Assembly (NCBI GenBank): GCA_021186555.1
Contig: JAJKFL010000010.1
Span: 2,137,487-2,201,486, forward strand
Origin: Reticulitermes speratus
Taxonomy: Eukaryota; Arthropoda; Insecta; Blattodea; Rhinotermitidae
Direction: 5' to 3'
Length of the DNA: 64,000 nt
The notes under the pieces are model-generated. The model saw only the letters and a program-made list of their open reading frames with translations, searched no databases and had not been told where the DNA came from. Within the stretch, counting starts at the first letter, position 1. Each line of letters begins with the position of its first letter. Positions 43,486 to 53,873 of this stretch are shown piece after piece. The position numbers and the translations under genes were made by a program.

Positions 43486-45870
43486 GCCTTTATAAAGCCC
43501 AGTGGTTACCATATGTACCACTAGGTTTAACATTCACAAATTCCACGTTTTGCCCACACAGTGTATTTATGTGTTTTGTGTGGATCTCAGAACAAACAGC
43601 GATTATTTCACTGTACAGCATTAACTGACTGGTTTGTATAACTGAGACGGAGTGTGTTTACTGCGCGGTACGGACTGTATTTATGTGTTTTGTGTGGATC
43701 TGAGAACAAACAGCGATTATTTCACTGTACAGCATTAACTGACTGGTTTGTATAACTGAGACGGAGTGTGTTTACTGCGCGGTACGGACTGTATTTATGT
43801 GTTTTGTGTGGATCTCAGAACAAACAGCGATTATTTCACTGTACAGCATTAACTGACTGGTTTGTATAACTGAGACGGAGTGTGTTTACTGCGCGGTACG
43901 GACTGTATTTATGTGTTTTGTGTGGATCTCAGAACAAACAGCGATTATTTCACTGTACAGCATTAACTGACTGGTTTGTATAACTGAGACGGAGTGTGTT
44001 TACTGCGCGGTACGGACTGTATTTATGTGTTTTGTGTGGATCTGAGAACAAACAGCGATTATTTCACTGTACAGCATTAACTGACTGGTTTGTATAACTG
44101 AGACGGAGTGTGTTTACTGCGCGGTACGGACTGTATTTATGTGTTTTGTGTGGATCTCAGAACAAACAGCGATTATTTCACTGTACAGCATTAACTGACT
44201 GGTTTGTATAACTGAGACGGAGTGTGTTTACTGTGCGGTACGGACTGTATTTATGTGTTTTGTGTGGATCTGAGAACAAACAGCGATTATTTCACTGTAC
44301 AGCATTAACTGACTGGTTTGTATAACTGAGACGGAGTGTGTTTACTGCGCGGTACGGACTGTATTTATGTGTTTTGTGTGGATTTCAGAACAAACAGCGA
44401 TTATTTCACTGTACAGCATTAACTGACTGGTTTGTATAACTGAGACGGAGTGTGTTTACTGCGCGGTACGGACTGTATGTGTTTTGTGTGGATCTCAGAA
44501 CAAACAGCGATTATTTCACTGTACAACATTAACTGACTGGTTTGTATAACTGAGACGGAGGTGTTTACTGGGCGGTACTGACTGTATTTATGTGTTTTGT
44601 GTGGATCTCAGAACAAACAGCGATTATTTCACTGTACAGCATTAACTGACTGGTTTGTATAACTGAGACGGAGTGTGTTTACTGCGCGGTACGGACTGTA
44701 TTTATGTGTTTTGTGTGGATCTCAGAACAAACAGCGATTATTTCACTGTACAGCATTAACTGACTGGTTTGTATAACTGAGACGGAGTGTGTTTACTGCG
44801 CGGTACGGACTGTATTTATGTGTTTTGTGTGGATCTCAGAACAAACAGCGATTATTTCACTGTACAGCATTAACTGACTGGTTTGTATAACTGAGACGGA
44901 GTGTGTTTACTGCGCGGTACGGACTGTATGTATGTGTTTTGTGTGGATCTCAGAACAAACAGCGATTATTTCACTGTACAGCATTAACTGACTGGTTTGT
45001 ATAACTGAGACGGAGTGTGTTTACTGCGCGGTACGGACTGTATTTATGTGTTTTGTGTGGATCTCAGAACAAACAGCGATTATTTCACTGTACAGCATTA
45101 ACTGACTGGTTTGTATAACTGAGACGGAGTGTGTTTACTGCGCGGTACGGACTGTATTTATGTGTTTTGTGTGGATCTCAGAACAAACAGCGATTATTTC
45201 ACTGTACAGCATTAACTGACTGGTTTGTATAACTGAGACGGAGTGTGTTTACTGCGCGGTACGGACTGTATTTATGTGTTTTGTGTGGATCTCAGAACAA
45301 ACAGCGATTATTTCACTGTACAAAAATTAACTGACTGGTTTGTATAACTGAGACGGAGTGTGTTTACTGCGCGGTACGGACTGTATTTATGTGTTTTGTG
45401 TGGATCTCAGAACAAACAGCGATTATTTCACTGTACAGCATGAACGATTGGTTTGATAACTGAGACGAGTGTTACGGTACGGACGTATTTATGTGTTTTG
45501 TGTGGATCTCAGAACAAACAGCGATTATTTCACTGTACAGCATGAACTGATTGGTTTGTATAACTGAGACGAGTGTGTTTACTGCGCGGTACGGACTGTA
45601 TTTATGTGTTTTGTGTGGATCTCAGAACAAACAGCGATTATTTCACTGTACAACATTAACTGACTGGTTTGTATAACTGAGACGGAGTGTGTTTACTGCG
45701 CGGTACGGAATGTATTTATGTGTTTTGTGTGGATCTCAGAACAAACAGCGATTATTTCACTGTACAACATTAACTGCCTGGTTTGTATAACTGAGACGGA
45801 GTGTGTTTACTGCGCGGTACGAGCTGGATCTTTATATATAATTCAGGTTAATTTTCCTGTTTAAAGGGTT
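43486..45870. mobile_element. satellite-carrying inverted-repeat element, copy 2 (20 units)
   Basis: The left part gcctttataaagcccagtgg, tttaacattcacaaattcca, ctgtgtgggc in inverse; the array; then gcgcggtacgagctggatct and the right end tgtttaaagggtt. Same frame as the copies at 7.5, 34.5 and 50.4 kb. Confidence 0.78.
43562..45826. repeat. 114-bp tandem repeat, about 20 copies
   Basis: Same unit as at 7.6-9.1 kb. Most units carry acagcattaactgactgg. A ctgagaac variant recurs at every second or third unit in the first third of the array. The unit at about 45430-45485 is shortened by deletions. Confidence 0.96.
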
Positions 45871-46121
45871 ATGCAAAATACTGATATTAGATCTTTGAAA
45901 AGTAATGAACAAGACCAAATTTTAGTTTTTTTTTGGCAGTAAAACATAAATATGGCGGCCGTGTATATTTAGCTTTCGGTTTATAGCGGTCATTAATGTA
46001 CTGTAGGATTAGTTACATGGAATTTTTGTTATTGATATATCTGATGGTTAAGTTCCAGTCTGCAAGTTAATTCCAGAATTCATCGTTGTTATTAAAGTAA
46101 TGTCTGTTGTTTTCTCCAAAC

Positions 46122-46314
46122 CGTCCAGACCGGCTCTGAGGCCCACCCAGCCTCCTATTTAACGGGTACCAAGATTCCTTCTCGGGGGTAAGGCGACCGG
46201 GGCGTGATGTTGACCACACCTCCATCTAGTGCCGAGGTTAAGAATGAGTGGATCTGTACCTCTACTCCTCCATGTGCCTTTATGACGTGGAGAGGGACAG
46301 CTTTACCTTACTTT
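46122..46314 (+). mobile_element. 5'-truncated family A SINE
   Basis: Begins at ccgtccagaccggctctgag, with gcccacccagcctcctattt, gggggtaaggcgaccggggc, gtggatctgtacctctactc and the tail cagctttacctta. The tRNA head is absent. Confidence 0.82.
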
Positions 46315-46330
46315 TGTAATATCTACGTAA

Positions 46331-47137
46331 AACACACATGTATTGAAGGGTTCACACACATGTATTGAAGGGTCCACACACATGTATTGAAGGGTCCACA
46401 CACATGTATTGAAGGGTCCACACACATGTATTGAAGGGTCCACACACATGTATTGAAGGGTCCACACACATGTATTGAAGGGTCCACACACATGTATTGA
46501 AGGGTCCACACACATGTATTGAAGGGCCCACACACATGTATTGAAGGGTCCACACACATGTATTGAAGGGTCCACACACATGTATTGAAGGGTCCACACA
46601 CACATGTATTGAAGGGTCCACACACATGTATTGAAGGGTCCACACACATGTATTGAAGGGTCCACACACATGTATTGAAGGGTCCACACACATGTATTGA
46701 AGGGTCCACACACATGTATTGAAGGGTTCACACACATGTATTGAAGGGTCCACACACATGTATTGAAGGGTCCACACACATGTATTGAAGGGTCCACACA
46801 CATGTATTGAAGGGTCCACACACATGTATTGAAGGGCCCACACACATGTATTGAAGGGTCCACACACATGTATTGAAGGGTCCACACACATGTATTGAAG
46901 GGTCCACACACACATGTATTGAAGGGTCCACACACACATGTATTGAAGGGTCCACACACATGTATTGAAGGGTCCACACACATGTATTGAAGGGTCCACA
47001 CACATGTATTGAAGGGTCCACACACATGTATTGAAGGGTCCACACACATGTATTGAAGGGCCCACACACATGTATTGAAGGGTCCACACACATGTATTGA
47101 AGGGTCCACACACATGTATTGAAGGTCCACACACACA
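46331..47137. repeat. 22-bp tandem repeat, about 37 copies
   Basis: The unit is cacacatgtattgaagggtc plus ca. A few units have gggccc or ggttc, and a few carry an extra ca. Minus-strand frames of 130-363 residues (QYMCVDPSIHVCGPFNTCVW period) arise because 22 bp cycles all frames without stops. Confidence 0.97.
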
Positions 47138-47268
47138 TTGCTATTTACATTTAACGCATGATAACAAATTCCCAAACGACTCCCTCTTGCGATGTTTAAG
47201 TTCTTGGTAGCGGACTTCATAGTCCTTAGGTCTTCTAGGATGTGACACTGTGTCTTTGGCTCCATCCC

Positions 47269-47307
47269 TTGAAGATGAAGGCACTGCAGTGTTTCGAAAC
47301 GTCGGTA
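47269..47307 (+). ncRNA. decayed hammerhead-like motif
   Basis: ttgaaga (C3 lost), t, gaa...cact/agtg...ttc as stem II, gaaac, gtcg, gta. The minus-strand frame across it reads GYRRFETLQCLHLQGMEPK, a phrase typical of translated insect repeats. Confidence 0.4.
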
Positions 47308-47433
47308 GCCACTTAACCCAGCGACACAACGACCCACAAGACTCGAATCTTCAACAGTATTAAACAATTTATACCAACAAATGCACACAGACATATAATG
47401 TCAATAGTTTCTTTTATTAATAGCTTTCCCCAA

Positions 47434-47468
47434 TACGTATTTCGGCGTGTTTACATCGCCATCTTCAG
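47434..47468 (-). ncRNA. hammerhead-ribozyme-like motif, left arm
   Basis: Minus strand: ctgaaga, t, ggcg, nine-base loop, cgcc, gaaat, ac, gta. The pair after GAAA is T-G instead of C-G. cccc and gggg are available for stem I after a two-base offset. Confidence 0.55.
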
Positions 47469-47679
47469 GGGGTCGTTGGAGTTTTTTTTAACATAGACCA
47501 ATATTTATAAAATACATCGTAACAGCCATAGTTATGTATAATAATGTTACAATGTTAATCAGTGTCACTATATAAATATTGTACACTGATTAACATTGTA
47601 ACATTATTATACATAACTATGGCTGTTACGATGTATTTTATAAATATTGGTCTATGTTAAAAAAAACTTCAACGACCCC

Positions 47680-47714
47680 CTGAAGATGGCGATGTAAACA
47701 CGCCGAAATACTTA
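47680..47714 (+). ncRNA. hammerhead-like motif, right arm, cleavage site changed
   Basis: Identical to the left-arm copy except that acgta has become actta, which removes the GUA triplet. Confidence 0.5.
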
Positions 47715-47810
47715 TTGGGGAAAGCTATTAATAAAATAAACTATTGACATTATATGTCTGTGTGCATTTGTTGGTATAAATTGTTAAATTAAGCAAAAAT
47801 GCACGGTGAA

Positions 47811-48251
47811 TGCAACGTAACAAACTTCAACAGTATATTGTTAAATGTCCCGTTGCTAGAAATTTCAGCTTCCGTGTTGTGACTTACATCACTCATGCAT
47901 GCAGTTGTTCGTATAGTTATCTGATGGAACCTCGCTGCACATGACAGAGTGGATTGTTGGTGTTCAGCTGTCCACTGCGGATACTGGGATCAATCATAAC
48001 CCTGAATCTCATTAAAAACTCATTAGTTAGCGTCTGGAAAGAATTAGAGGGTCAGAGAGCCTACCAGTGGTGCTGGTTTGCTCTGTGCAGTGTTTCGATC
48101 CATATACGGGGCTGAACGAGGAGCTACAGTGAAGTCTTCTGAAACAAACGGCGTTATACGACACCGCTTGTTAGCTGATACTAGCGTCTGACTGGGCCCC
48201 GTCTTGAATGCGTGCGTCTATAGGCATTTATTAATAGACTCCACTGCAGTG
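47811..48251. other. unannotated stretch
   Basis: No supported feature. Confidence 0.45.
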
Positions 48252-48700
48252 AGATTTTGGACAACCCTGTTTTGTCGTCCCATCAGTACGGGTTGCTTAT
48301 TATTTGTTAACCTATCATTTTGGACAACCCTGTTTTGTCGTCCCATCAGTACGGTTTGCTTATTTTTTGTTAACCTATCATTTTGGACAACCCTGTTTTG
48401 TCGTCCCATCAGTACGGGTTGCTTATTGTTTGTTAACCTATCATTTTGGACAACCCTGTTTTGTCGTCCCATCAGTACGGGTGGCTTATTGTTTGTTAAC
48501 CTATCATTTTGGACGACCCTGTTTTGTCGTCCCATCAGTACGGGTTGCTTAATGTTTGTTAACCTATCATTTTGGACAACCCTGTTTTGTCGTCCCATCA
48601 GTACGGGTTGCTTATTGTTTGTTAACCTATCATTTTGGACAACCCTGTTTTGTCGTCCCATCAGTACGGGTTGCTTATTGTTTGTTAACCTATCATTTTC
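48252..48700. repeat. 63-bp tandem repeat, 7 copies
   Basis: The unit is cattttggacaaccctgttt, tgtcgtcccatcagtacggg, ttgcttattgtttgttaacc, tat. Because 63 is a multiple of 3, a 21-residue period appears in both strands: FWTTLFCRPISTGCLLFVNL on plus, VLMGRQNRVVQNDRLTNNKQ on minus. Both frames are open over about 172 residues. I know no protein family with this repeat. Confidence 0.95.
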
Positions 48701-48859
48701 CCATTTTGTTTTTACATTTTTGTAACTTACTGCCATCTTTCCCTTGAGATAGCTCTATTCCTTTCCATGCCACGCACGAGATATCTCAATTATGAACACC
48801 GACCAATGTGTTCCGTATTGGTGTGGTGTTTTGTAACATCATGAATAAAATACACGTAT

Positions 48860-49455
48860 CCTGTCATCCAGTAACTGCTTACGTCTTCTCCCTCGTCTTG
48901 CCGTGATTTCTATCCTTCTAACTTTCCTTCTATCACGTGTTTCAGAAGGCAGTTTCTACGCAAGATGTGACCAATCCAGTTAGCCTTTCTTCTTTTTATT
49001 GTATGTACGATATTCCTCTCCTCCTTGACTCTGTGTAATACTTCTTCATTTCTCACACGATCGGTCCAACTGATCTTCTCCATTCTTCTCCAGCACCACA
49101 TTTCAAAACTTTCCAGATACTTCTGATCTACTTTCCGAAGTGTCCACGTTTCAGCACCATACAAAGCTGTGCTCCAAATGTAGCACTTTACTATTTTCTT
49201 CCTTAAATTTAAGTCCAGTTTGCTGGTGAAAAGTCTTCTTCTTGTTGAATGCTACTTTTGCCATGGCAATTCTGGATTTAATTTCACGTGTACACCTTGC
49301 ATCATTTGTTATAATGCTACCCAAATAATTGAAATATTCCAAATTCTCCATTTGTTTTTGATCTATCATAATTTTTATTGGGGATGGTTGCCTTGAGATT
49401 GTTATTACCTTAGTTTTTTCCACATTCATTTCCATTCCATAGCGTTTTCCAATTA
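48860..49455 (-). pseudogene. RTE-like LINE fragment
   Basis: Matches residues of about 226-405 of the 16.4 kb reverse transcriptase: MEMNVEKTKVITISRQ, YFNYLGSIIT, then after a frameshift near 49.2 kb YGAETWTLRKVDQKYLESF and WIGHILRRNCLLKHV. It lacks the catalytic YADD region and the 3' tail. Confidence 0.92.
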
Positions 49456-50397
49456 ACCTACAAAAATCTACAGGAATGTAGGGGTAGGTCTATGTGTCTT
49501 GGCTACACGGTCGTGTTACACCCAGAGCTGTGTAGGATATCAGAGGCGAAACGAAAGACAGTCGTGAGGTTGTGTCTAACCTCTGCATTCCAGCAACAGG
49601 CCAGAGCGTGATGCTATTAATTGTATTGCAGTCATGACGCTGACAAACACCGCTGTCATTCGTAACCAACTTTTCAGCTACTTACAGACAGCTTTCCGCT
49701 TGTCCGGCTTGTTTCGAGCGATGGACACCGATGGCTCTCCAAAGGTGTTTTCTTGTTCTCAAAACTACAGCTGTTTTCATCTCCCATTCTTTCTCCCTGC
49801 AAGACATAGAGACATGTTCTATCAGTAAGATCCCCTAAGTCATATAAATCGAAAGAGATGTCGTTACAACCTTAAATGTTGCTCATTTATTACATTGAGA
49901 TATCATAATTTTTCGTGTAAACCCCAAACACGTTTATCCACTTGCCCTATCTTTGCACGTTTCACAGTAATGAGGAAGTGGAAATCGCTGTTCGGGAATG
50001 CTTGTAAATGCATTAGCCTGATTTCTACTACGACGGAATTTTGGAACTTGTGCCAAGTTGGGACAAATGCATCAGTGCGCTCCGGGTTTGTATTGAAAAA
50101 GAAAATAATTGTACTCCAGTGGAGTATATTAGCTACTTTTAACGTTGAAATGAATTTTCATGTAATTTTTATGACTTGTCCAACGTTAGTTATTGAACAT
50201 CTTTCGTACAGGAGTGCAGAACGAATAATTGTATGGACAAGACCTGAATTGGTGAAGAGTGGTAAGTCGTCTAGACAGGAAATGATGAAGAAATATGCGT
50301 TTGTGTGCTTCAGTTAACTATTTGAGGTAAAACTTATAAATTTAATTATAGTGTAAACTGTATATTATAAAACACGTATATTTTCAAGCTATGTTAA
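49456..50397. other. unannotated stretch
   Basis: An open frame of 140 residues at 49895-50317 (plus strand) has no recognised domain, repeat or codon signal. I cannot call it a gene. Confidence 0.4.
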
Positions 50398-50744
50398 CCC
50401 TTTAAAGCCCAGTGGTTACTATATATACCGCCACGTTTAACATTCAACAATTCCACGTTCTGCCCACACAGTGTATTTATGTGTTTTGTGTGGATCTCAG
50501 AACAAACAGCGATTATTTCACTGTACAGCATTAACTGACTGGTTTGTATAACTGAGACGGAGTGTGTTTACTGCGCGGTACGGACTGTGTTTATGTGTTT
50601 TGTGTGGATCTCAGAACAAACAGCGATTATTTCACTGTACAGCATTAACTGCCTGGTTTGTATAACTGAGACGGAGTGTGTTTACTGCGCGGTACGGACT
50701 GAGTCTTTAAATATAATTGAAGTTAAGTTTAGTCTTTAAAGACG
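50398..50744. mobile_element. satellite-carrying inverted-repeat element, copy 3 (two units)
   Basis: The left end aaccctttaaagcccagtgg, gtttaacattcaacaattcc, two 114-bp units (50470-50700), then ggactgagtctttaaatat and the end gtctttaaagacg. This is the most compact copy with clean flanks. Confidence 0.78.
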
Positions 50745-51189
50745 TAAAATTTATGCGTTAGGCCATATGGATCGCAATAAGTTTTGAATTGTAAAAATGC
50801 TGTTGATAATACGAGGAAAGGGTAAATATGTTAAATGCAACGTAAATAATGCTGTTGTTGCTCTGTGTGACGTACAAATGCCACAGCAGTGAGCTACGTC
50901 AGCTGTTAACACCGCGGTTATTGCTGTATTACGAGCTTATGGGTGTCATAATGGGCGGGGAGAAGGGTTAGAGGGTAGTAGAGAGGGAGGGAGCTACATT
51001 GACAGTTTGTTATTTGTGACTGGTGGATATTCTCATGTTATTTTCACGCGGTGACAAAAGCGTTTCTGAATAATGACCCGTGATACAAAACACAATCCAA
51101 CCGTATTTGACTTTTTGATAAATATTCCAGCACGAATACAGATCAACATACTCTCCATTTAGGCCTGCGCAGGGCTACTTTCAAAGTGC
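50745..51189. other. unannotated stretch
   Basis: No supported feature. Confidence 0.45.
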
Positions 51190-51295
51190 AGAGTGTCTCT
51201 TTTATCATGTCCCCGAGCACTTACAGAGAGCCTGCATCTGCCGGTACATCCAGTGATACCTGCTGTGCTCGGGGACGCGATGAAAGGGGCACTCT
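51190..51295. repeat. 31-bp imperfect inverted repeat
   Basis: agagtgtctcttttatcatg plus tccccgagcac (51190-51220) is inverted at 51265-51295 (gtgctcggggacgcgatgaa, aggggcactct). The loop is 44 bases. It may be the ends of a tiny transposon. No clear duplication. Confidence 0.6.
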
Positions 51296-51587
51296 TTGTA
51301 ACTACAGATGTTCGTACGTTTTAGAAATTCGCTATTAGGTGTCGTAGCCCCGAAATGCATTGCAGATATATTTTTTGGAAAGCTTTCCGTGGTGTATCTT
51401 CGCCAGTTTCGTGCAGTTTCACAGCTTGTATCCATTTCTGCACAAGAACACCTTGGGTCGTCAGGTTTCAGTGTTTATTTTATAAACTGCACACTTGTGT
51501 TTGGTGGTGCCGAAGAAACGTATAACCATTTTGTGACATTAAAACAGCCCCAGTGCTCGCTGTGTGCCACCTGCTGCGGTGTATTAA

Positions 51588-51809
51588 GGCCCGGTGCACA
51601 CATCCGTTTTTCTAACGTGCGGTGACGCTGCGTTGCCGTAATTACGGTGTGGGATACACTGAAGTCAGTTGGGTAGTGCACACATACCTCCGTCGACGTT
51701 GTGTCACCGTACGTCCATCTATTGCGTTGGTTTGAACAGAGTTGCTACGGCCCCGCAGCGGCAACGCAGCGTCACCGCATGTTAGAAAAACGGATGTGTG
51801 CACCGGGCC
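51588..51809. mobile_element. Harbinger-like MITE (TAA duplication)
   Basis: About 53 bp of inverted repeat start ggcccggtgcacacatccgt and end in the exact inverse. TAA flanks both sides (51585-51587 and 51810-51812). A three-base TWA duplication with GG-C ends fits PIF/Harbinger. 222 bp, non-coding. Confidence 0.85.
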
Positions 51810-51974
51810 TAAGATGTTCAGTTCCGTGCCACGCCCTGTACTTTTGCTTATGATCCTCGCCATTCATAATTATTTCCATAAACAACATTACCGTCTCTTA
51901 ATGGACACGAATTGTGTTGTCTGTGAGGTAAACACTGAAATTTGTGTACAGTTTATATGAATGGCGGTCATGCA

Positions 51975-52206
51975 GAGGCGTGCGATGGCTTGGGCGGTTA
52001 TTCGCTGTCTCTAACTGTGAAGGCCCGGGTTCGATCTCAGGAGAGTCATGTGACATTTGTGTTGGACAAAGTAACACTGGGACAGGTTTCTGCCCGAGTA
52101 CTTTTGTTTTATTCTGTCGGTATCATTCCACCAATGCTTCGTACTTGTGTTTCATCAGTCTGCGATCGAGGCTGTCGTAATCTTTATTGACCAACTACCG
52201 GAAATA
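51975..52206 (+). mobile_element. family D SINE, diverged
   Basis: gcgtgcgatggcttgggcgg, B box cccgggttcgatctcagg, gtgttggacaaagtaacact, ccgagtacttttgttttatt and the end ggaaataaaacactaaac. It leads straight into a (ttcac)n array. Confidence 0.82.
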
Positions 52207-52622
52207 AAACACTAAACTTCACTTCACTTCACATCACTTCACATCACTTCACGTCACATTACTTCACTTCTCTTCACATAACTTCACTTCACGTCACTTC
52301 AATTCACATAACATCACTTCACGTCACATCACTTCACGTCACATCACTTCACTTCACATAACTTTACTTCACGTCACATCACTTCATTTCATTTCACATC
52401 ACTTCACTTCACGTCACATCACTTCACATAACATCACTTCACATCACTTCACATTACTTCACGTCACATCACTTCACTTCTCTTCATATAACTTCACTTC
52501 ACGTCACATCACTTCATATCACTTCACTTCACGTCACATCACTTCGCTTATCTTCACTTCCCTTCACGTCACATCACTTCACCTCACTTCATATCACTTC
52601 ACTTCACTTCACTTCACTTCAT
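52207..52622. repeat. (TTCAC)n microsatellite grown from a SINE tail
   Basis: About 80 five-base units of ttcac with frequent tcatca, cgtcac and cataac variants. It begins exactly at the tail of the preceding SINE. Confidence 0.93.
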
Positions 52623-52859
52623 TGAGCGTTACAGGCAATTTCGTTTTCCGATTTAAGCTTGTAGTTCGTGTGTTTTCTGTACTCTTCATGTTCTGAAAGT
52701 TACATCAGTAACTGGCTGCATTAGCGTCCTCCGTCATTTGACTGTACGTGTGTGCAGTTCTGTTCTGTTCTTACCGTCTTAGGAGCAGTTGCTTTCATAT
52801 TCATTGTCGAAATTTTAAGATGTTTCTTGTGCTACTGATGCAGTATTTCTAATGTGGAC

Positions 52860-53300
52860 CAAAGATGGAGGATGTAATAGGCAACTGGAGAAAACTGCGT
52901 AACGAGAAGCTTCGTGGTTTGAACTTTCGCCAAACGTTATTTGGGTCAACATATCGAGGAGGATGAGCTGGGTTGGGCATGTGGAATGTGTGGTAGTGAA
53001 GAGAAATACATACAGGGTGTTGGTGAAGCGTGAAGAATAGAGAGCACTTGGAGTGAAGGATAGTCGTAGATGGGAAGGATAATATTAAAACGCATTTTGA
53101 AGAAATAAGATTGAAGGATGTGGACTTGACTGACTGATTGGACTCAGGATGTGGACTGGACTGACTGATTGGACTCAGGATGTGGACCACAAGTGGGAGC
53201 TTTTTAACACGATAAAGACTCTCGGGTTCCATAAAACGCAGGGAATGTCTTGAGTAGCTGAGAAACTATTAGCTTCTCAAGAAGGAATCTACTCCACTAA
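52860..53300 (+). pseudogene. 3' end of TTAG-tailed non-LTR retrotransposon, plus strand
   Basis: Frames carry RRMSWVGHVECVVVKRNTYR and a decayed RPRRRWE-like region, then ttccataaaacgcagggaat and ttagcttctcaagaaggaat. A short tandem duplication (gtggactggactgactgatt ggactcaggat) sits near 53120-53190. Several frameshifts and stops. Confidence 0.72.
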
Positions 53301-53873
53301 GGCAGTGAGATCACACTGTTATTTTCCAGTAAGCTCTTGTTATCTACAAAGAGTTTTACACCTCACGTTTACATGTACAGTAGCTGTTTGTGTCGTTACA
53401 TTCACTTTGCATATTGAGGATTTTGACGCTTGTTCCCTTCATGCTTGCAGGCCACATAACTCTTCACACCTAAGTGTTTCGGCACAGGTCTGTTTTATAC
53501 AGCATAACTGATACATGTCTCTCTTCTCTTTCAAGTTAGAGTGGAGATGTTTCCTTTTGCTGCGTCTAGTCCTAATGAAACGCACAATTTACCTAAAGCA
53601 TAGGGATGTCCGGGAGGGGGGAGGTGTTGCAGAGGTGCTTACCTCAGCAATTATTCTTGCTGCTGAGGTGACAAGACCATCGGCCCCCCCCCCCCCCCCC
53701 CCGCCTAGAAGAGTTGTAACAAAACGGTAAGAGCTTTGAATTTGCACATTGGGTAAAATGTGAATTAAGGTCACTGGACTGAGGGGTAAGGCTGTTTAGG
53801 AACTTGTCAGGCTTTTGACGTCGGAAATGCCGCCGACGGTGCATTGGTGGATTGACTGGTGTGTGGAGGGATG
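53301..53873. other. unannotated stretch with C19 run
   Basis: A C19 run lies at 53684-53702. No supported gene. Confidence 0.45.

Larger units (their letters stand above)
47361..47810. mobile_element. 430-bp palindromic element with two hammerhead-like motifs
   Basis: Nearly perfect arms (47361-47570 and 47577-47788) begin with ccaacaaatgcacacagaca and end in inverse. Each arm has one hammerhead-like core. tgcacggtgaa follows at 47800-47810. It looks like the 36.3-38.7 kb element reduced to one repeat per arm. Confidence 0.75.

Noticed and set aside
46303..47394. 363-residue Cys-rich frame on the minus strand
   Set aside because: A frame through the 22-bp repeat that runs out into a decayed hammerhead-like relic. 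The regular Cys spacing comes from the repeat unit.
49895..50317. 140-residue open frame as a possible gene
   Set aside because: No recognised domain, no repeat structure, AT-rich composition like its surroundings and no visible splice context. Not enough to call it.
52207..52622. Telomere-like repeat
   Set aside because: The ttcac unit does not match the TTAGG repeat expected for most insects and grows from a SINE tail. The (TTAG)n stretches are LINE tails of four-base units.
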